DNA of 64,000 nucleotides from Blastococcus colisei. GTDB taxonomy: Bacteria; Actinomycetota; Actinomycetes; Mycobacteriales; Geodermatophilaceae. Below are positions 7,382 to 16,839 of the stretch, piece by piece; the first letter of the stretch is position 1; every line of letters starts with the position of its first letter. The notes under the pieces were generated by a model that did no database searches, was not told the origin of the DNA, and saw nothing but the letters and a program-made list of their open reading frames with translations. The position numbers were made by a program, and so were the translations under genes. Where the stretch lies: NCBI RefSeq assembly GCF_006717095.1, contig NZ_VFQE01000001.1, positions 806,001-870,000 on the forward strand. Reading direction: 5' to 3'.

Positions 7382-7783
7382 GTGGACGAACGCATCCGGG
7401 TGGTCATCGCCAAGCCGGGCCTCGACGGGCACGACCGCGGCGCGAAGATCGTGGCGCGTGCACTGCGCGACGCGGGCATGGAGGTCGTCTACACCGGCCT
7501 GCACCAGACGCCGGAGCAGATCGTCGAGACCGTGATCCAGGAGGACGCCGACGCCGTGGGGCTGTCCGTGCTGTCCGGCGCCCACATGACGCTCTTCGCC
7601 CGCCTGCGCGAGCTGATGGACGAGCGCGGCATCGACGACGTCGTCGTCTTCGGCGGCGGGATCATCCCCGACGAGGACATCCCGGAGCTCGAGCGCCTGG
7701 GCATCGGCCACATCTTCACGCCGGGCGCGACCACCACCGAGATCGTCGACTGGGTGCAGCAGAACGTCGGCGCCCCCGCCTGA
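7382..7783 (+). CDS. Stand-alone cobalamin-binding domain protein (acyl-CoA mutase small-subunit type)
   Basis: A 133-residue protein that is nothing but the B12-binding domain of methylmalonyl-CoA mutase-type enzymes. It has P-G-L-D-G-H-D-R-G with the D-x-H-x-x-G motif whose His coordinates cobalt, a following S-V-L-S-G-A-H segment, and a V-V-F-G-G-G-I-I-P glycine-rich turn. This matches small subunits of two-component acyl-CoA mutases (isobutyryl- or 2-hydroxyisobutyryl-CoA mutase type). No large catalytic subunit is adjacent; a separate methylmalonyl-CoA mutase gene begins at the right edge of the window. The GTG start is supported by a -10 box seven bases upstream. Confidence 0.85.
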   Translation: MDERIRVVIAKPGLDGHDRGAKIVARALRDAGMEVVYTGLHQTPEQIVETVIQEDADAVGLSVLSGAHMTLFARLRELMDERGIDDVVVFGGGIIPDEDIPELERLGIGHIFTPGATTTEIVDWVQQNVGAPA

Positions 7784-7790
7784 CCACGGA

Positions 7791-7855
7791 CCAGGCATAG
7801 GTACCAATACCTGCGTCTCGGGGCCCAGAACGCAGGTATAGGTACCTATGCCTGG
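7791..7855. repeat. Paired inverted 26-bp repeat, copy 1 (between convergent genes)
   Basis: Arms 7791-7816 and 7830-7855 are inverted copies matching at 25 of 26 positions around a 13-base loop. They fill most of the 73-base gap between the convergent B12-binding and S15-hydrolase genes. The arms start CCAGGCATAGG, and the same arm sequence recurs as an inverted pair at 23370-23436, also between convergent genes. The RNA hairpin would form on either strand and could act as a bidirectional terminator. The shared sequence, not just structure, suggests a dispersed REP/BIME-like family. Confidence 0.8.
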
Positions 7856-7856
7856 C

Positions 7857-9710
7857 TCAGTCGACGACGGGCAGCGTGAGCTGCTGGATGTGGTCGGGGC
7901 CGGTCGCGAGGCTCACCGGCTGCGGCACGGTGGACCCCCGGTAGGCCAGGTCGCCGCCGGCGAGGACCACGGCCAGCCGGTGACCGGCCTCGAACCGGTG
8001 CACGATCGCCGGCAGCTCGATGGTGACCGGCTTCGTCACGTCGGCGACGCGCGCGGGGGAGATCAGCCGGTACGGCAGCTCGACCGTGCCGTCGGGGCCG
8101 ATGTCGTAGACCTTGGCGTAGACCACCAGCTGCCCGGCCGGTCCGGTCGGCTGCGTCGCGGCCACCGCGGGGGCATCCAGCTGCACGGTGAGCCGCGGGG
8201 AACCGACGACGTCCAGCGGCTCGGCCAGCGGCGGCGTGGCGAAGCGGATCGCCGTCCCCGGGGGATCGGTCACCGGACCCGACTGGTCGAGGAATGCGGT
8301 CTCGGTGTAGTTCGGCCCGAACGGCGCCACGCTGCTGTACGCGCTGACGCCGGGGACGACCTCCGCCTGGCTGTCGACCAGCGCACCGCCCTGGAGGCCG
8401 CCGCCGGACAGGTGCAGCGTCCGCTCCTCACCGACGGGGTAGGACGGCGCCGAGGCGTAGGCCTCCTCGATGTCGCCGGTCTCCTCCATGACCCAGCCGC
8501 GGTAGTAGTCGAACGCCGGCTTCGGAGCCGGGCCTCGGCCGCGGACGTAGTGGTCGAACCAGGCGAGCGCCTGGCGGCCCTGGTAGGAGTCCTCCGGGTT
8601 GCGCTCGTCCAGCTCTCCCGGCCGCGGGCTCGGGCCGCTGTGGCCCCACGACTGCCAGACCAGCGACACGGGGGTGCCCTGCTCCTTCAGGGCGGTGTAC
8701 GTCGCGACCGACTCCTGCAGGTTGAACAGGGTGTCGGCCTGGCCCTGCGCGATGAGAGTGGGGACGCGCACGTCGGACACGTAGCCGGCCACCGAGTTCG
8801 ACCGCAGGAACTCGACCGACTCCTGGCTGGCGAAGCCGGTCGCCGCCACCTCCGCGAGGGCGGTGCACACCGGGGCGTCGAAGTTGAGGCAGTTCTCCCG
8901 CGCCAGGTCCTGCACCTGCGCCGGATCGGACAGCGCGGGGAGGTCCTGCACCCCGTTGGCGAACCCGAGCGCGGTGAACAGCAGGGACCACTGGTACTTG
9001 AAGACGCCGGTGTTCGCCGAGCTGACCGAGCCGCTCCCTGCCGCGCCGCCGGGGATCCCGCTGTTGTCGGGGTTGAGCGAGTAGGCGAGGTCGTTCCACG
9101 TGATCATCGGGATGATCGCGTCGAGGCGGTCGGTGCCGGCCGCGTGCTCCACCGCGGCGGCCGCGAACTGGATCTGGCCGCCGTAGGAGCCCCCGACCAT
9201 CCCGACCGCGGGGTCGTGGGCGACGCCGGTGCGGCGATCCTCGCGGATCACCTGGTCGACGAGGACGCGCGCACCGGTCGCGTCGTCCACCGCGACGATC
9301 GACGGGTCGCCGCCGAGGAACCGCAGGAGCTGGCCGGCCGCCGCGCCGTCGTGCTCGCGGTCGTCGAGGGTGATGGGGCAGAGGTCGCCGTCGACGAATC
9401 CGAGGCCGGTGTAGGAGAGCGTCACGTACCCGTGTTCACCGAAGCCCTGCGCGAAGTCTGCCTGGTCGTCCTTCGTGCCGCCGAAGCCGTTCGTCGTGAG
9501 CAGTGCCGGTCCCGGCCGCCGCGCGGTCACCCCGGCCGGCACGTAGAGGTCGGCGTCGATCTGGCACGTCCGCCGCTCGGGTCCGAGTCCGGTCACGGTG
9601 ATCGTCAGGTCGCGCGGCACGACCTCGGTGGCAGCCGCCGGCGGAGCCAGCGCGGTCATGCCTCCGGCGGCCAGCACGGTGGTGACCAGGGCAGTTGCGG
9701 CTCGGCGCAC
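7857..9710 (-). CDS. Secreted X-Pro dipeptidyl-peptidase/CocE-type S15 hydrolase
   Basis: Extracellular serine peptidase or esterase. The GTG at 9710 is chosen because GAGGAG lies six bases upstream and it gives a clean signal peptide (V-R-R, hydrophobic core T-A-L-V-T-T-V-L-A-A-G-G, cleavage after A-P-P-A-A-A). The alpha/beta-hydrolase domain (roughly residues 45-375) has the nucleophile motif GGSYGG, a later Asp in GQADTLF and His in SWGHSG. The C-terminal ~240 residues form the beta-rich PepX_C domain. At 617 residues it fits the S15/CocE group. True dipeptidase activity versus ester or amide hydrolysis cannot be told from sequence. It is convergent with the B12-binding gene and divergent from sucC. 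Confidence 0.85.
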   Translation of the reverse strand: MRRAATALVTTVLAAGGMTALAPPAAATEVVPRDLTITVTGLGPERRTCQIDADLYVPAGVTARRPGPALLTTNGFGGTKDDQADFAQGFGEHGYVTLSYTGLGFVDGDLCPITLDDREHDGAAAGQLLRFLGGDPSIVAVDDATGARVLVDQVIREDRRTGVAHDPAVGMVGGSYGGQIQFAAAAVEHAAGTDRLDAIIPMITWNDLAYSLNPDNSGIPGGAAGSGSVSSANTGVFKYQWSLLFTALGFANGVQDLPALSDPAQVQDLARENCLNFDAPVCTALAEVAATGFASQESVEFLRSNSVAGYVSDVRVPTLIAQGQADTLFNLQESVATYTALKEQGTPVSLVWQSWGHSGPSPRPGELDERNPEDSYQGRQALAWFDHYVRGRGPAPKPAFDYYRGWVMEETGDIEEAYASAPSYPVGEERTLHLSGGGLQGGALVDSQAEVVPGVSAYSSVAPFGPNYTETAFLDQSGPVTDPPGTAIRFATPPLAEPLDVVGSPRLTVQLDAPAVAATQPTGPAGQLVVYAKVYDIGPDGTVELPYRLISPARVADVTKPVTIELPAIVHRFEAGHRLAVVLAGGDLAYRGSTVPQPVSLATGPDHIQQLTLPVVD

Positions 9711-9866
9711 GGACGGCTCCTCATCGGCGGCGATCGGGGCGGTGCGGCGGGCGGCGAGCGCTCCAGGAGCTCCGGAGTGCAGCGATCGGGTGACGCACCG
9801 TGTGATGCGCCCCACGCCTTCCCGGCCCCTACAACGCCCGAGGGGGCGGCGGGGTTACGGGCGGTC

Positions 9867-9872
9867 TACGGT
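9867..9872 (+). promoter_or_regulatory. -10 box of the leaderless sucC promoter
   Basis: TACGGT fits TANNNT and ends eight bases before the sucC GTG; no ribosome binding site intervenes. A half-match to a CRP site (TGTGATGCGC) lies about 60 bases further upstream but lacks the second half. Confidence 0.6.
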
Positions 9873-9880
9873 GCCTGTTC

Positions 9881-11044
9881 GTGGATCTCTTCGAGTACCA
9901 GGCCCGTGACCTGTTGGCCTCGCACGGCGTCCCCGTGCTCCCCGGCGGCGTCGCCGAGACGCCCGAGGAGGCGGAGGCGATCGCCCGCGAGATCGCCCAG
10001 CCCGTCGTCGTCAAGGCGCAGGTGAAGGTGGGCGGCCGCGGCAAGGCCGGCGGCGTCAAGCTCGCCGACGACCCCGAGGACGCGAGGGCCCGCGCCCAGG
10101 ACATCCTCGGGCTGGACATCAAGGGGCACATCACCCACAAGGTGATGGTGGCCCAGGCCAGCGACATCGCCGAGGAGTACTACTTCTCCTACCTGCTCGA
10201 CCGGTCCAACCGCACCTTCCTGGCCATGGCCTCGAAGGAAGGCGGCATGGACATCGAGCAGCTCGCGGTCGAGCGGCCCGAGGCGCTGGCCCGCATCCAG
10301 GTCGACGCGTCGAAGGGCGTGGACGAGGCCAAGGCGGCCGAGATCGTCGACGCCGCCAACTTCCCGGCCGACGTGCGCGACCAGGTCATCGCGATCGCCG
10401 TCCAGCTGTGGGAGGTCTTCACCCAGGAGGACGCCACCCTGGTCGAGATCAACCCGCTGGCCAAGGCGCCCGACGGCACCGTCCTCGCGCTCGACGCCAA
10501 GGTGACCCTCGACGCGAACGCCGACTTCCGGCAGGCCGAGCACGCCGCCCTCGAGGACGCCGCCTCGGCCGACCCGCTCGAGGCCGCCGCCAAGGAGAAG
10601 AACCTCAACTACGTCAAGCTCGACGGCGAGGTCGGGATCATCGGCAACGGCGCCGGGCTGGTCATGAGCACCCTCGACGTCGTCGCCTACGCCGGCGAGG
10701 AGTTCGGAGGCGTCAAGCCGGCCAACTTCCTCGACATCGGTGGCGGCGCCTCGGCCGAGGTGATGGCCAACGGCCTGCACATCATCCTGGGCGACCCGGC
10801 CGTCAAGAGCGTCTTCGTCAACGTCTTCGGCGGGATCACCGCCTGCGACGCCGTCGCCAACGGCATCGTCTCCGCGCTCGGCATCCTGGGCGACGAGGCG
10901 ACCAAGCCGCTGGTCGTCCGGCTCGACGGGAACAACGTCGAGGAGGGCCGGCGGATCCTCGCCGAGGCCAACCACCCCCTGGTGACCGTGGTCGACACGA
11001 TGGACGGCGCCGCGCGCCGGGCCGCCGAACTCGCCGCCGCCTAA
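9881..11044 (+). CDS. sucC: Succinyl-CoA synthetase beta subunit (ADP-forming)
   Basis: Carries the ATP-grasp domain of the TCA-cycle enzyme that converts succinyl-CoA to succinate with ATP formation. The 387-residue length is standard. It opens [19 protein letters not shown], has [15 protein letters not shown] (nucleotide binding, about residues 45-59), a V-E-I-N-P-L magnesium and nucleotide segment, and the C-terminal ligase region with N-G-A-G-L-V-M and V-N-V-F-G-G-I. The GTG start is supported by a -10 box. It is followed after 28 bases by sucD, forming the usual sucCD operon, which is also next to the pcrA region in M. tuberculosis. Confidence 0.96.
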   Translation: MDLFEYQARDLLASHGVPVLPGGVAETPEEAEAIAREIAQPVVVKAQVKVGGRGKAGGVKLADDPEDARARAQDILGLDIKGHITHKVMVAQASDIAEEYYFSYLLDRSNRTFLAMASKEGGMDIEQLAVERPEALARIQVDASKGVDEAKAAEIVDAANFPADVRDQVIAIAVQLWEVFTQEDATLVEINPLAKAPDGTVLALDAKVTLDANADFRQAEHAALEDAASADPLEAAAKEKNLNYVKLDGEVGIIGNGAGLVMSTLDVVAYAGEEFGGVKPANFLDIGGGASAEVMANGLHIILGDPAVKSVFVNVFGGITACDAVANGIVSALGILGDEATKPLVVRLDGNNVEEGRRILAEANHPLVTVVDTMDGAARRAAELAAA

Positions 11045-11072
11045 TCGCCCCTCGAACCGACAGGACACCAGA

Positions 11073-11948
11073 ATGTCGATCTTCCTCAACGAGAACAGCA
11101 AGGTCATCGTCCAGGGCATGACCGGCTCCGAGGGCAGCAAGCACACTTCTCGCATGCTGGCCTCCGGCACCGCCATCGTCGGCGGCGTGAACCCCCGCAA
11201 GGCCGGGACCAGCGTCGACTTCGACGGCGCCAGCGTCCCGGTGTTCGGCGGTGTCGCCGACGCCATGAAGGAGACCGGCGCCGACGTCAGCGTCATCTTC
11301 GTGCCGCCGCCGTTCGCCAAGGCCGCCGTCATCGAGGCAGTGGACGCCGGGATCGGGCTCGCCGTGGTCATCACCGAGGGCATCCCGGTACACGACTCGA
11401 CGTACTTCTGGGCGCATGCCCAGGGCAGCGCCACCCGGATCATCGGGCCCAACTGCCCCGGTCTGATCAGCCCCGGGCGCTCCAACGCCGGGATCATCCC
11501 GGCCAACATCACCCAGGCCGGGAAGATCGGGCTGGTCAGCAAGTCGGGCACCCTGACCTACCAGATGATGTACGAGCTCCGAGACATCGGTTTCTCCACC
11601 GCCGTCGGCATCGGCGGCGACCCGGTCATCGGCACCACGCACATCGACTGCCTCCAGGCCTTCCAGGACGACCCGGAGACCGAGGCCATCGTGATGATCG
11701 GTGAGATCGGCGGCGACGCCGAGGAGCGCGCTGCCGACTTCATCAAGGCCAACGTGACCAAGCCCGTCGTGGGCTACGTCGCCGGCTTCACCGCGCCCGA
11801 GGGCAAGACGATGGGCCACGCCGGCGCCATCGTCTCGGGCTCGGCCGGCACCGCGCAGGCCAAGCAGGAGGCCCTCGAGGCCGCCGGCGTGCGCGTCGGC
11901 AAGACGCCGTCGGAGACGGCGCGCCTCATGCGGGAGATCGTCGGCTGA
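11073..11948 (+). CDS. sucD: Succinyl-CoA synthetase alpha subunit
   Basis: Partner of SucC; binds CoA and carries the phosphorylated histidine. The 291-residue protein has the N-terminal CoA-binding Rossmann segment ([13 protein letters not shown]), the I-G-P-N-C-P-G-L-I stretch, and the active-site histidine in [10 protein letters not shown] near residue 249. ACAGGACACCAGA precedes the ATG, giving a weak ribosome binding site. The gene is followed by a strong hairpin at 12052-12087, closing the sucCD unit. Confidence 0.96.
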   Translation: MSIFLNENSKVIVQGMTGSEGSKHTSRMLASGTAIVGGVNPRKAGTSVDFDGASVPVFGGVADAMKETGADVSVIFVPPPFAKAAVIEAVDAGIGLAVVITEGIPVHDSTYFWAHAQGSATRIIGPNCPGLISPGRSNAGIIPANITQAGKIGLVSKSGTLTYQMMYELRDIGFSTAVGIGGDPVIGTTHIDCLQAFQDDPETEAIVMIGEIGGDAEERAADFIKANVTKPVVGYVAGFTAPEGKTMGHAGAIVSGSAGTAQAKQEALEAAGVRVGKTPSETARLMREIVG

Positions 11949-12051
11949 CAGCCCTGGGAGCATCGCAGCGAGCGCCGGCGAGCGAGGAGCGGACCAGGGC
12001 GCGGAAGCAGACCACGGGCATCGTCGGTTCCTGACAGGACCACCGTCACCG

Positions 12052-12087
12052 GCTGCCCGGTGTCCCCGCCTGGGGGCACCGGGCAGC
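12052..12087 (+). terminator. Hairpin terminator after sucCD
   Basis: A 16-bp stem with one G-U pair and a four-base loop (GCCT); arms begin GCTGCCCGGTG and end CACCGGGCAGC. There is no T-tract, as is common for actinobacterial hairpins. It lies 104 bases after the sucD stop, in the 266-base gap before the next gene. Confidence 0.7.
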
Positions 12088-12214
12088 GGCGTCCCCGGCG
12101 CCCTGCGAAGATCACGGTCGGACGACGACGCGCGTGGCGTCGTTGCCGGACCTCTCGCGGGGCGGTGACGATCCGCCTCGGACACCTCCGATCCTCTGCG
12201 AGGAGAGCCCTGCG

Positions 12215-13360
12215 ATGACCGCCAGCCAGCCTCCCCAGCCGCCCACCGGTGAGCAGCCGGAGCCGGAGCACGGGCACTCCCAGCAGCAGCCCCCTCAGGG
12301 CCCGCCACCCGGGTACGGCACGCCGCCCCCTCACGGCCAGCAGCCCCCACCGGGCTACGGCCAGCAGCCTCCGCCCGGATACGGGCAGCAGCCGCCACCG
12401 GGCTACGGGCCCCCTGGTTACGCGCCCCCGGGCTACGGGCCCCCCGGTTACGCGCCTCCGGGCTACGGGCCGCCTCCCGGTTACGGTCCGCCTCCCGGCT
12501 ACGGGCCCCCGGGATATCCGGGCGGCTACGGACAGCCGGGTTACGGGCCGCCTCCCGGCTACGGGCCCCCGGGATATCCGGGTGGCTACGGGCAGCCGGG
12601 CTACGGGCCCGGGCACAACCCTTACGCCCGCCCCGCCGGACCCGGGATCACCTTCTCCGTCGACCTCAAGCGGCTGAAGATCGCCGACTACGTCCTCGTC
12701 GGTGGCACGCTGCTTTTCTTCGTCCTGGCGTTCTTCCCCTGGGTGACCTTCGGGAACGAGTTCTTCGGCTTCCAGCTCAGCGGCTGGGAGCTCGGCCAGG
12801 TCACGTCTGCCTTCGTGCTGTTCTTCCTGGCGACGGCGTGGGCGGTTCTGCCGGCCTTCGTCACGATGACGCTCGGCTTCCCGCGCTCGTGGATCACCGT
12901 GGGCCTGGCGGGACTGGGCTGGCTGCTCACGCTCTTCGCGTGGCTCGACGCCCTGGACGGCGGCTTCTCCATCTGGGCGCTGCTGGGATTCCTGACGGCG
13001 ACGGGGATCCTCGTGGTCGCCGGCCTGTTGCTCGTGCCCGAGATCCGCAACCGCCCGGCGCTGCCCGGGCACGTGGCCGACGCGGCCCCATGGGCCAGCC
13101 AGCCGGCGCCGGGCTTCGGTCAGCAGCAGGTGTTTCCCCACCAGCCCTACGGTCAGGGTGGGCCCGGCCAGCCGCCCTACGGCCAGGGCGGTCACGGACA
13201 GCCGGGCCACGACCAGCCGGGTCAGCCCTATGGCCGGCAGGCGCAGCAACCGTCCTCGTCGTCGCCTCCGCCGCCGTCCGCGCCCCCGACCCCCGGGGGC
13301 TCGACCGCGTCCGGTGAGGGTTCGGGTACTCCCGGTCCCGACGAGCGGCCCACCGCCTGA
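12215..13360 (+). CDS. Pro/Gly/Tyr-rich four-helix membrane protein (Rv0954-like)
   Basis: A 381-residue protein in the position of M. tuberculosis Rv0954. The ATG at 12215 is chosen because AGGAGAG precedes it. Residues 1-140 are low-complexity repeats of P-P-G-Y-G and P-P-G-Y-P-G-G-Y. A core with about four membrane helices follows (near residues 155-175, 195-215, 225-245 and 255-275). A Gln/Pro/Gly-rich tail makes up the rest. Both tails would lie in the cytoplasm if helices are even in number. Function is not known with certainty; the tails may mediate protein-protein contacts at the septum or cell envelope. A DNA-level 60-bp duplication lies within the N-terminal repeat region. Confidence 0.82.
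   Translation: MTASQPPQPPTGEQPEPEHGHSQQQPPQGPPPGYGTPPPHGQQPPPGYGQQPPPGYGQQPPPGYGPPGYAPPGYGPPGYAPPGYGPPPGYGPPPGYGPPGYPGGYGQPGYGPPPGYGPPGYPGGYGQPGYGPGHNPYARPAGPGITFSVDLKRLKIADYVLVGGTLLFFVLAFFPWVTFGNEFFGFQLSGWELGQVTSAFVLFFLATAWAVLPAFVTMTLGFPRSWITVGLAGLGWLLTLFAWLDALDGGFSIWALLGFLTATGILVVAGLLLVPEIRNRPALPGHVADAAPWASQPAPGFGQQQVFPHQPYGQGGPGQPPYGQGGHGQPGHDQPGQPYGRQAQQPSSSSPPPPSAPPTPGGSTASGEGSGTPGPDERPTA
12481..12600 (+). repeat. Tandem 60-bp coding repeat, two copies
   Basis: Bases 12481-12540 and 12541-12600 are identical at 57 of 60 positions and encode the same Pro/Gly/Tyr-rich 20-residue unit. The near-identity at third positions points to recent duplication or slippage within the membrane-protein gene. 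Confidence 0.9.
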
Positions 13361-13443
13361 CCGTCGCGACGGGACGACCGATATCGGGGACGGTCCCGGC
13401 GCGTGCGGCCACGTCCGTCGCGAGCACTTGCGAGAGTGGGGGC

Positions 13444-14619
13444 GTGGTCTCCCTGCTCGCCCGCCTGCCCCGGGGTAACCACGTGGCCGCGATTCCGCTC
13501 GTCGGTCTGGCCGGGGCGGCGTCCGTCGCCGTCAGCGCCGCCGCACTGGCCGGGCTGGCGCTGGCACTCGTCGTCGTCCAGACCCTCGACCCCGTCGGCG
13601 GCCGGTCCGTGGGGAACTCGATCGTCCTGGCCGGCCGGCTGTGGCTTCTCGCGCAGGGCGGGGAACTGCGCATCGCCTCCGGGCCCCTGGTCCTCGCGCC
13701 ACTCCTGCTGACCCTGGGCCTGGCTTGGGGGCTGTCCCAGGCCGGCCGCGGGGTGGCCCGGCTCCGTGCCCCGCTCAGCACGACGGACGCCGGGCGGGCT
13801 GCCGGTGTCGTCGCCGGCGTGCACGTGCTGCTCACGGTGGTGCTGGCTCTCGCGGTCGACGCGCCCGAGGCCCGGGTCGGCCTCGTCCGGACGGTGGTCG
13901 GCGCCACGGTGCTCGCGGTGGTCGCTGCCGGATGGGGCGTGGTCCGGGAGTCCGGTCTGCTCGACGAGACGCTGGACCGGGGACCCGTCCGAGCGGTCCT
14001 GCGCGGAGTCCTCGCGGGTCTGCTGGCCGCACTGGGGCTCTGCACCGTCGTGGTCGCCGTCGCCCTGGTGTCCGACGCCGGCGGCTACGCCGCGCTGTCG
14101 GGCTCGCTGGGCGGAGCGGGAGCCGGCGCGGTCGGGCTGGTCGGTCTGGCCCTGATCCTCCTGCCCAACGCCGCAGCCGCGGTGCTGGGACTGGCCGCCG
14201 GTCCCGGATTCCACGTCGGCGCCGGAACCCTGGTCTCCGTGCACGGGGTGACGCTCGACGCCGTCCCCGCGCTGCCGATGCTCGCGGCGCTGCCGGACAC
14301 GCAGGCGGTCCCGCTGATCGCCTTCGTGTCCCAGGTCATCCCGGCCCTCGCCGGGCTGGTCGCCGGCGTCACGGTGGGCCGCTGGCTGCGGGACGACGCC
14401 GGCGGCTCCGTGGTCGCCGGGCTGAACGGGATCCTCACCGGCGCGCTGCTGGGCGTGGCGGGCGGGCTGCTGGTCTGGCTGGCGGGCGGCTCGCTGGGTG
14501 ACGGCGCCCTCGCGCAGGTCGGCGCGCCCCCGGTCGCCACCGGCATCGCGATCGCGGCGCAGGCCGGGATCGCGGCGGCCGTCGGCGCCGCCGTGAGCCG
14601 CTGGCGCGCGCACGGCTGA
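13444..14619 (+). CDS. DUF6350 integral membrane protein (PerM-like, Rv0955 position)
   Basis: A 391-residue, extremely hydrophobic protein with roughly ten to twelve membrane helices and few conserved polar residues. Gene order (Rv0954-like gene before, purN after) matches M. tuberculosis Rv0955, called PerM, a cell-division-linked membrane protein needed for persistence. I recognise it by position, length and helix pattern rather than a motif. GTG at 13444 is the earliest sensible start, and no strong ribosome binding site is visible. Only 44 bases separate it from purN, which appears to have its own promoter. Confidence 0.75.
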   Translation: MVSLLARLPRGNHVAAIPLVGLAGAASVAVSAAALAGLALALVVVQTLDPVGGRSVGNSIVLAGRLWLLAQGGELRIASGPLVLAPLLLTLGLAWGLSQAGRGVARLRAPLSTTDAGRAAGVVAGVHVLLTVVLALAVDAPEARVGLVRTVVGATVLAVVAAGWGVVRESGLLDETLDRGPVRAVLRGVLAGLLAALGLCTVVVAVALVSDAGGYAALSGSLGGAGAGAVGLVGLALILLPNAAAAVLGLAAGPGFHVGAGTLVSVHGVTLDAVPALPMLAALPDTQAVPLIAFVSQVIPALAGLVAGVTVGRWLRDDAGGSVVAGLNGILTGALLGVAGGLLVWLAGGSLGDGALAQVGAPPVATGIAIAAQAGIAAAVGAAVSRWRAHG

Positions 14620-14650
14620 GCCGTCCTGTCCGGAGCTCCCGGCCCGCGGT

Positions 14651-14656
14651 TAGGGT
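14651..14656 (+). promoter_or_regulatory. -10 box of the leaderless purN promoter
   Basis: TAGGGT fits TANNNT and ends seven bases before GTG 14664. A second in-frame GTG at 14658 would begin one base after the box, so the later GTG is the likely start. Confidence 0.6.
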
Positions 14657-14663
14657 CGTGGTC

Positions 14664-15290
14664 GTGCCCGCACCCGTGTCCGTCCCGCGGGCCCGTGTCG
14701 CCGTCCTGCTGTCCGGGAGCGGCTCGCTGTGCGCGGCGCTCCTCGCCGCGGCCGACGACCCCGCCTACCCGGCCGAGGTCGTCGTCGTCGGCAGTGACCG
14801 CGCCGCCGCCGGGCTGGAGCACGCCCGGCGGCGCGGTATCCCCACGTTCACCTGCGCGCTCGGCGAGCATCCCGACCGCGGCGCCTGGGACCGTGCGCTG
14901 GCCCGCATGCTGGCCGACCACCGGCCCGACCTCGTCGTCTCCGCCGGGTTCATGAAGCTGGTCGGCCCGGCCGTGCTGGCGGCCTTCGGCGGTCGGCTGG
15001 TCAACACCCATCCGGCGCTGCTGCCTGCCTTCCCCGGCGCGCACGCCGTGCGGGACGCCCTCGCCGCCGGGGTTCCCGTGACGGGCGCGACCGTGCACCT
15101 GGTCGACGCCGGCCTCGACACCGGCCCGGTTCTCGCCCAGCGCGAGGTGGCTGTCCTCCCCGACGACGACGAGGCGGGCCTGCACGAGCGGATCAAGGGC
15201 GTGGAGCGCCAGCTCCTGGTGGAGACGGTGGCGCAGCTCGTCGCCCCCGATCGGATGTCACAGCGAGGAACGAGGAAGAGCGACCGATGA
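14664..15290 (+). CDS. purN: Phosphoribosylglycinamide formyltransferase
   Basis: Third step of purine synthesis: transfers formyl from 10-formyltetrahydrofolate to GAR. The 208-residue protein has the N-terminal V-L-L-S-G-S-G-S phosphate loop, the catalytic [14 protein letters not shown] region (His of the H-P-S-L-L-P motif), and the downstream Asp in D-T-G-P-V-L-A-Q. The purH start overlaps its stop codon as ATGA, so the two are translationally coupled. Both purN and purH consume 10-formyl-THF, a cofactor whose main producer FolD is missing from its expected place 3 kb downstream. Confidence 0.94.
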   Translation: MPAPVSVPRARVAVLLSGSGSLCAALLAAADDPAYPAEVVVVGSDRAAAGLEHARRRGIPTFTCALGEHPDRGAWDRALARMLADHRPDLVVSAGFMKLVGPAVLAAFGGRLVNTHPALLPAFPGAHAVRDALAAGVPVTGATVHLVDAGLDTGPVLAQREVAVLPDDDEAGLHERIKGVERQLLVETVAQLVAPDRMSQRGTRKSDR

Positions 15291-16837
15291 GCGACCGCAC
15301 CCCCATCCGCCGTGCCCTGCTGGGCGTCTACGACAAGACCGGCGTGGAGGAGCTGGCCGCGGGCCTGGCCGCCGCCGGCGTGGAGCTGGTCAGCACCGGC
15401 GCCACCGCCCGGCGCATCGCCGAGGCCGGCATCCCGGTGACGCCCGTCGAGCAGGTGACCGGCTTCCCCGAGTGCCTGGACGGCCGGGTGAAGACGCTGC
15501 ACCCCGCCGTCCACGCCGGGATCCTGGCCGACCGTCGCAAGCCGGAGCACGTCGCGCAGCTGGGCGAGCTGGGGATCGCCCCGTTCGACCTGGTGGTGGT
15601 CAACCTCTACCCGTTCACGGAGACGGTCGCCTCGGGCGCGACCCCCGACGAGTGCGTCGAACAGATCGACATCGGCGGCCCGGCCATGGTGCGGGCCGCG
15701 GCGAAGAACCACCCCTCGGTCGCCGTCGTCGTCGACCCCGCCCGCTACGGCGACGTCCTGACCGCCGTCGGCAACGGCGGCTTCACGCTCGCCGAGCGGC
15801 AGAAGCTGGCCGCGGCCGCGTTCCGGCACACGGCGTCCTACGACATCGCCGTCGCCTCGTGGCTGGGCAACGTGGTGGCTCCGGACGACGACAGCGGCTT
15901 CCCGGCCTGGGTGGGCGCGAGCTGGGAGCGGGCCGACGTCCTGCGCTACGGCGAGAACCCGCACCAGAGCGCGGCGCTGTACCGCAGCTGGCAGCCGGGG
16001 CTGGCGCACGCCGAGCAGCTGCACGGCAAGGAGATGTCCTACAACAACTACGTCGACACCGACGCCGCCTGGCGGGCCGCGCACGATCACGCGGAGCCCT
16101 GCGTCGCGATCATCAAGCACGCCAACCCGTGCGGGATCGCCGTCGGCACCGACATCGCCGCGGCGCACCGCAAGGCCCACGCCTGCGATCCCCTCTCGGC
16201 CTTCGGCGGCGTGATCGCGGCCAATCGGGAGATCGACCTGACTATGGCCGAGCAGGTCGCGGAGGTGTTCACCGAGGTCGTCGTCGCGCCGTCCTTCACC
16301 GACGACGCGGTGCGCGTGCTGACCGGCAGGAAGAACGTCCGGCTGCTGCGGCTTCCCCACCTGCCGGCGCCGGGGGCGGAGATGCGCCCGATCGGGGGCG
16401 GCCTGCTCCTGCAGGTCAAGGACCGCCTCGACGCTCCCGGCGACGACCCCACCACCTGGCGGCTGGCGACCGGCGAGCCGCTGGACGCCGCCGGTCTCGA
16501 CGACCTCGTGTTCGCCTGGCGCGCGGTCCGCGCGGTGAAGAGCAACGCGATCCTGCTGGCGCACGACCGGGCCACCGTCGGCGTCGGCATGGGCCAGGTC
16601 AACCGGGTGGACTCCGCTCGGCTGGCCGTGTCCCGGGCGGGGGAGCGGGCCGTGGGGTCGGTGGCGGCCTCGGACGCCTTCTTCCCGTTCGCCGACGGGC
16701 TGCAGGTCCTGCTGGAGGCCGGGGTGCGCGCCGTCGTCCAGCCGGGTGGCTCGGTACGGGACGAGGAGGTCGTCGCGGCCGCGGCGGCCGCCGGCGTGCC
16801 GCTGTACCTCACCGGCACCCGCCACTTCGCGCACTAG
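15287..16837 (+). CDS. purH: Bifunctional AICAR formyltransferase/IMP cyclohydrolase
   Basis: Catalyses the last two steps to IMP. At 516 residues it has the standard two-domain layout. The N-terminal IMP cyclohydrolase/MGS-like domain contains G-V-Y-D-K-T-G and V-K-T-L-H-P. The C-terminal transformylase domain contains the active-site lysine and histidine in I-I-K-H-A-N-P-C-G and the later V-K-S-N-A-I and D-A-F-F-P-F segments. The ATG overlaps the purN stop. The pentapeptide-repeat gene begins two bases after its stop codon, extending the operon. Confidence 0.96.
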   Translation: MSDRTPIRRALLGVYDKTGVEELAAGLAAAGVELVSTGATARRIAEAGIPVTPVEQVTGFPECLDGRVKTLHPAVHAGILADRRKPEHVAQLGELGIAPFDLVVVNLYPFTETVASGATPDECVEQIDIGGPAMVRAAAKNHPSVAVVVDPARYGDVLTAVGNGGFTLAERQKLAAAAFRHTASYDIAVASWLGNVVAPDDDSGFPAWVGASWERADVLRYGENPHQSAALYRSWQPGLAHAEQLHGKEMSYNNYVDTDAAWRAAHDHAEPCVAIIKHANPCGIAVGTDIAAAHRKAHACDPLSAFGGVIAANREIDLTMAEQVAEVFTEVVVAPSFTDDAVRVLTGRKNVRLLRLPHLPAPGAEMRPIGGGLLLQVKDRLDAPGDDPTTWRLATGEPLDAAGLDDLVFAWRAVRAVKSNAILLAHDRATVGVGMGQVNRVDSARLAVSRAGERAVGSVAASDAFFPFADGLQVLLEAGVRAVVQPGGSVRDEEVVAAAAAAGVPLYLTGTRHFAH

Positions 16838-16839
16838 TC

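Noticed and set aside
9789-9812. A second CRP-like site (TGTGATGCGC...) upstream of sucC
   Set aside because: Only one half-site matches; the other half reads CCACG rather than TCACA.
7848-10025. A 725-codon plus-strand frame over the S15 hydrolase gene
   Set aside because: It is composed of Arg/Gly/Val-rich low-information sequence and runs across the clear hydrolase on the other strand, the inverted repeat and the sucC start.
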